From Desulfurococcales archaeon (GTDB lineage Archaea; Thermoproteota; Thermoprotei_A; Sulfolobales; Desulfurococcaceae), in assembly GCA_027028805.1 (NCBI GenBank), contig JALVHX010000249.1:1-7267 (forward strand): a DNA stretch of 7,267 nt. Reading direction: 5' to 3'. The notes under the pieces are model-generated. The model worked only from the letters and a program-made list of their open reading frames with translations, made no database searches and was not told the DNA's origin. How positions within the stretch are numbered: position 1 is the stretch's first letter; each line of letters begins with the position of its first letter. Shown here piece after piece: positions 5,828-7,267 of the stretch. The position numbers and the translations under genes were made by a program.

Positions 5828-6658
5828 CTATAGCGACACCTCTACCGTGAACTCGCAGTACTTGTCTCCCCGGGCGATGCATTTCTTCTCTATAGCCCTG
5901 CTCTTCCTCTCCCATACAAGGCTGAAGAAGCCCTCTAGTATGCCCCGTGTAAGCACGCTGGCGGGTTTATCGGTGACCTCTTCTACATGCATGCACTCGT
6001 AGTGGTCGTATATCCTGATCACAACGCTTCCGTCCGACGCATTGTTCTCTACGACCTCTATTCTCCCGAACCCGAGGCTCTCCAGTAGCTCCGCGGCCCG
6101 CTCAACATACTCTTCCGGCCGGAGCTCCCCGTAGAGCTCGTATATAGTGTTGAAGAACTCCTCCCCTATCCCTATGCCCACAGTGCGGAGAACAGGGTAT
6201 GCTGTCAGCCCCAGGCTCTTCATCATGACTTCTCTCAGGGAGCGGAGAGAGCTCGTATACAGCAGTATTACGCGCTTCTCCCCATGATATATGGGGAAGA
6301 GCTTGTCTATGAGCAGGACTCTCCCATGGGGATGTATTACTCGGTAGGAGAGGACAGGGCCGACAAGCTCCTTTATCTCGCGCGCAACAGCCTCAACGCG
6401 CCCAGCATCACTGCTCTCCACTACGACAACTATATGGGCCTCCTCGGCCCCCAGGGGGGCCGGGTAGGGCGTGAAGACCTTGTATATATTGAGGCCCCGA
6501 ACCCTTATTATCCTGGTTATCTCGTTCGCGACGCCGAGCCTGTTGAGCACATGGAATATTATCGCATGCAGGTTCTCCCCGATATATAGTATGTCGAGCT
6601 GATACGGGATCCTCTCCTCCATATAGCGCCACCCCGCTCTCCCTGGCCCGCTAGACAT
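5828..6658 (-). CDS. ACT-domain plus V4R-domain sensor protein (paralogue 2)
   Basis: This 276-residue paralogue of the protein at 3948-4784 has the same layout. The ACT-like part spans about 30-110, with NRLGVANEITRI at 39-50 and PYPAP at 64-68. A linker region follows, then the C-terminal V4R domain with NASDGSVVIRIYDHYEC ending at Cys222 and CIARGDKYCEF starting at Cys260. Glu257, Cys260 and Cys268 reproduce E-x2-C-x7-C, and Cys222 is the likely fourth zinc ligand. The two paralogues share their strongest blocks at GVAN, PYP-x-P, ASDG-x-V, RIYD, EGF and KYCEF but differ widely between, so the duplication is old. The ATG at 6658 overlaps the upstream gene's TAG (ATGTCTAG, 8 bp). A second in-frame ATG at 6622 (Met13) has a GGGGTGG about six bases upstream and could be the real start. 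Likely co-transcribed with the upstream RecA-like gene. Confidence 0.92.
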   Translation of the reverse strand: MSSGPGRAGWRYMEERIPYQLDILYIGENLHAIIFHVLNRLGVANEITRIIRVRGLNIYKVFTPYPAPLGAEEAHIVVVVESSDAGRVEAVAREIKELVGPVLSYRVIHPHGRVLLIDKLFPIYHGEKRVILLYTSSLRSLREVMMKSLGLTAYPVLRTVGIGIGEEFFNTIYELYGELRPEEYVERAAELLESLGFGRIEVVENNASDGSVVIRIYDHYECMHVEEVTDKPASVLTRGILEGFFSLVWERKSRAIEKKCIARGDKYCEFTVEVSL

Positions 6659-7267
6659 CCACCACTACATCCGCCAGCCCCTCGAACAGCTTCTCGTCCC
6701 TGGGATTCTGGGCTCCCTTGACGAGAAGTATTATCATTATGTCTTGGGGCTGGAGCTTCGACGCTATGTATCTGATCAGGTTGAAAGCCTTGTTTCTCCC
6801 CAGGACGGCGTAGAGATCACTTATGTTGTCTATAATAACTATTATACGCGTGTCCTCCCCCCTCTCCTCTTCCCCGCTCTTCATCCTCCTCTCCATAGAG
6901 TCTATCACATACCCTATCTGCGGCGGCTCTGCATCGACATAGTATATCTTGAGCTCGACGCCGTTCTCGCCGGCCTGGCGGATCTCTCGGGGAAACGATG
7001 TCCCTAGCTTGAACACGCATATGTAGATGATAAAAGCCGGGACCGCGGCCTCTCCGCCGAGATCCACTAGTATGCTGGGCAGGTGCCTCGATCCATAGGC
7101 CACTAGGGGCGAGAAAGGCCTTGAGAGTATTAATACGCCGACGCTACTCCACCGCCTAGCCCGCAGCGCGTCGAACACGAGCTCATCTATTATCCTCTGT
7201 ATCTCGAGGGAGTGCGGGAGGTTATGGAGCATGGGGGCCGAGTGTTTTATGAGGACAATACCTCCTC
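6651..7267 (-). CDS. RecA/KaiC-superfamily-like protein without visible Walker A, C-terminal part (5' end beyond window)
   Basis: The frame is open to the right edge: an ATG exists at 7232, but the eleven codons before it (reading GGIVLIKHSAP) have no stop and look coding, so the true start may lie outside. Counting from that ATG, residues 27-34 (VGVLILSR) resemble the first strand of a RecA fold. The loop after them (PFSPLVAYGSR) stands where a P-loop would be but has no GK[ST]. Residues 66-72 (PAFIIYI) and 93-99 (LKIYYVD) fit the next strands. RIIVIIDNISDLYAVLG (128-144) matches the Walker B strand plus 'DslSdL' signature of KaiC-like ATPases. LLVKGAQ and LFEGLADVVVDV at the end match the closing strands of that family. 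It may be a non-hydrolysing, regulatory member, or the P-loop may be in a preceding domain. It overlaps the ACT-V4R gene downstream by 8 bp, which suggests joint expression and a shared signalling role. Family assignment is by pattern and moderately sure. Confidence 0.72.
   Translation of the reverse strand, partial: GGIVLIKHSAPMLHNLPHSLEIQRIIDELVFDALRARRWSSVGVLILSRPFSPLVAYGSRHLPSILVDLGGEAAVPAFIIYICVFKLGTSFPREIRQAGENGVELKIYYVDAEPPQIGYVIDSMERRMKSGEEERGEDTRIIVIIDNISDLYAVLGRNKAFNLIRYIASKLQPQDIMIILLVKGAQNPRDEKLFEGLADVVVDV

Noticed and set aside
6284..6589. 101-residue plus-strand ORF within ACT-V4R paralogue 2
   Set aside because: It is antisense to conserved ACT-domain blocks shared by both paralogues and has no family likeness.
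1..7267. CRISPR arrays, tRNA/rRNA genes, insertion sequences
   Set aside because: No regularly spaced direct repeats, cloverleaf-like or rRNA-like sequence, transposase motifs or terminal inverted repeats were seen by eye on either strand.

Overview
The window looks like chromosomal DNA from a hyperthermophilic crenarchaeon, perhaps of the Desulfurococcales/Pyrodictiaceae type. This is inferred from moderately GC-rich coding sequence full of AGG/AGA arginine and ATA isoleucine codons, frequent GTG and TTG starts, short AT-rich promoter-like spacers, and archaeal-type pilus and V4R/ACT proteins. The genus cannot be fixed from the sequence alone. Coding density is high: no stretch longer than about 180 bases lacks a gene.

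Left part (1-3970): an archaeal type IV pilus assembly locus. On the minus strand lies a two-domain polytopic platform protein (T2SSF/TadC/ArlJ-like, 2006-213). It is followed, with a TTGA stop/start overlap, by a previously unlisted pilin-like gene (216 to the left edge) that has a three-residue class III signal and a hydrophobic N-terminal helix. Diverging from the platform gene across a 176-bp AT-rich spacer is the assembly ATPase (T2SSE/TadA-like, 2183-3970, plus strand), with all catalytic boxes intact. It ends in an unusual four-fold seven-residue repeat. ATPase, platform and pilin are the three parts needed to build an archaeal type IV pilus: the ATPase powers the platform, which inserts or extracts pilin after its signal is cut by the PibD/PilD-type peptidase.

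Right part (3948-7267): a minus-strand cluster of apparent sensory or regulatory genes. From upstream (right edge) to downstream they are: a RecA/KaiC-superfamily-like protein without a visible Walker A motif, open to the window edge; a first ACT-V4R protein overlapping it by 8 bp; a charged protein whose N-terminal part looks like DUF4388/DUF2226-type domains; and a second ACT-V4R paralogue, whose last codons overlap the 3' end of the pilus ATPase gene antisense by 23 bp. Both V4R domains keep an E-x2-C-x7-C motif plus an upstream Cys, matching the zinc site known from MopR/DmpR-type phenol sensors.

My reading is that an archaeal pilus locus sits next to, and at one end physically overlaps, a small-molecule-sensing gene cluster. 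A functional link between the two is inference from position only.
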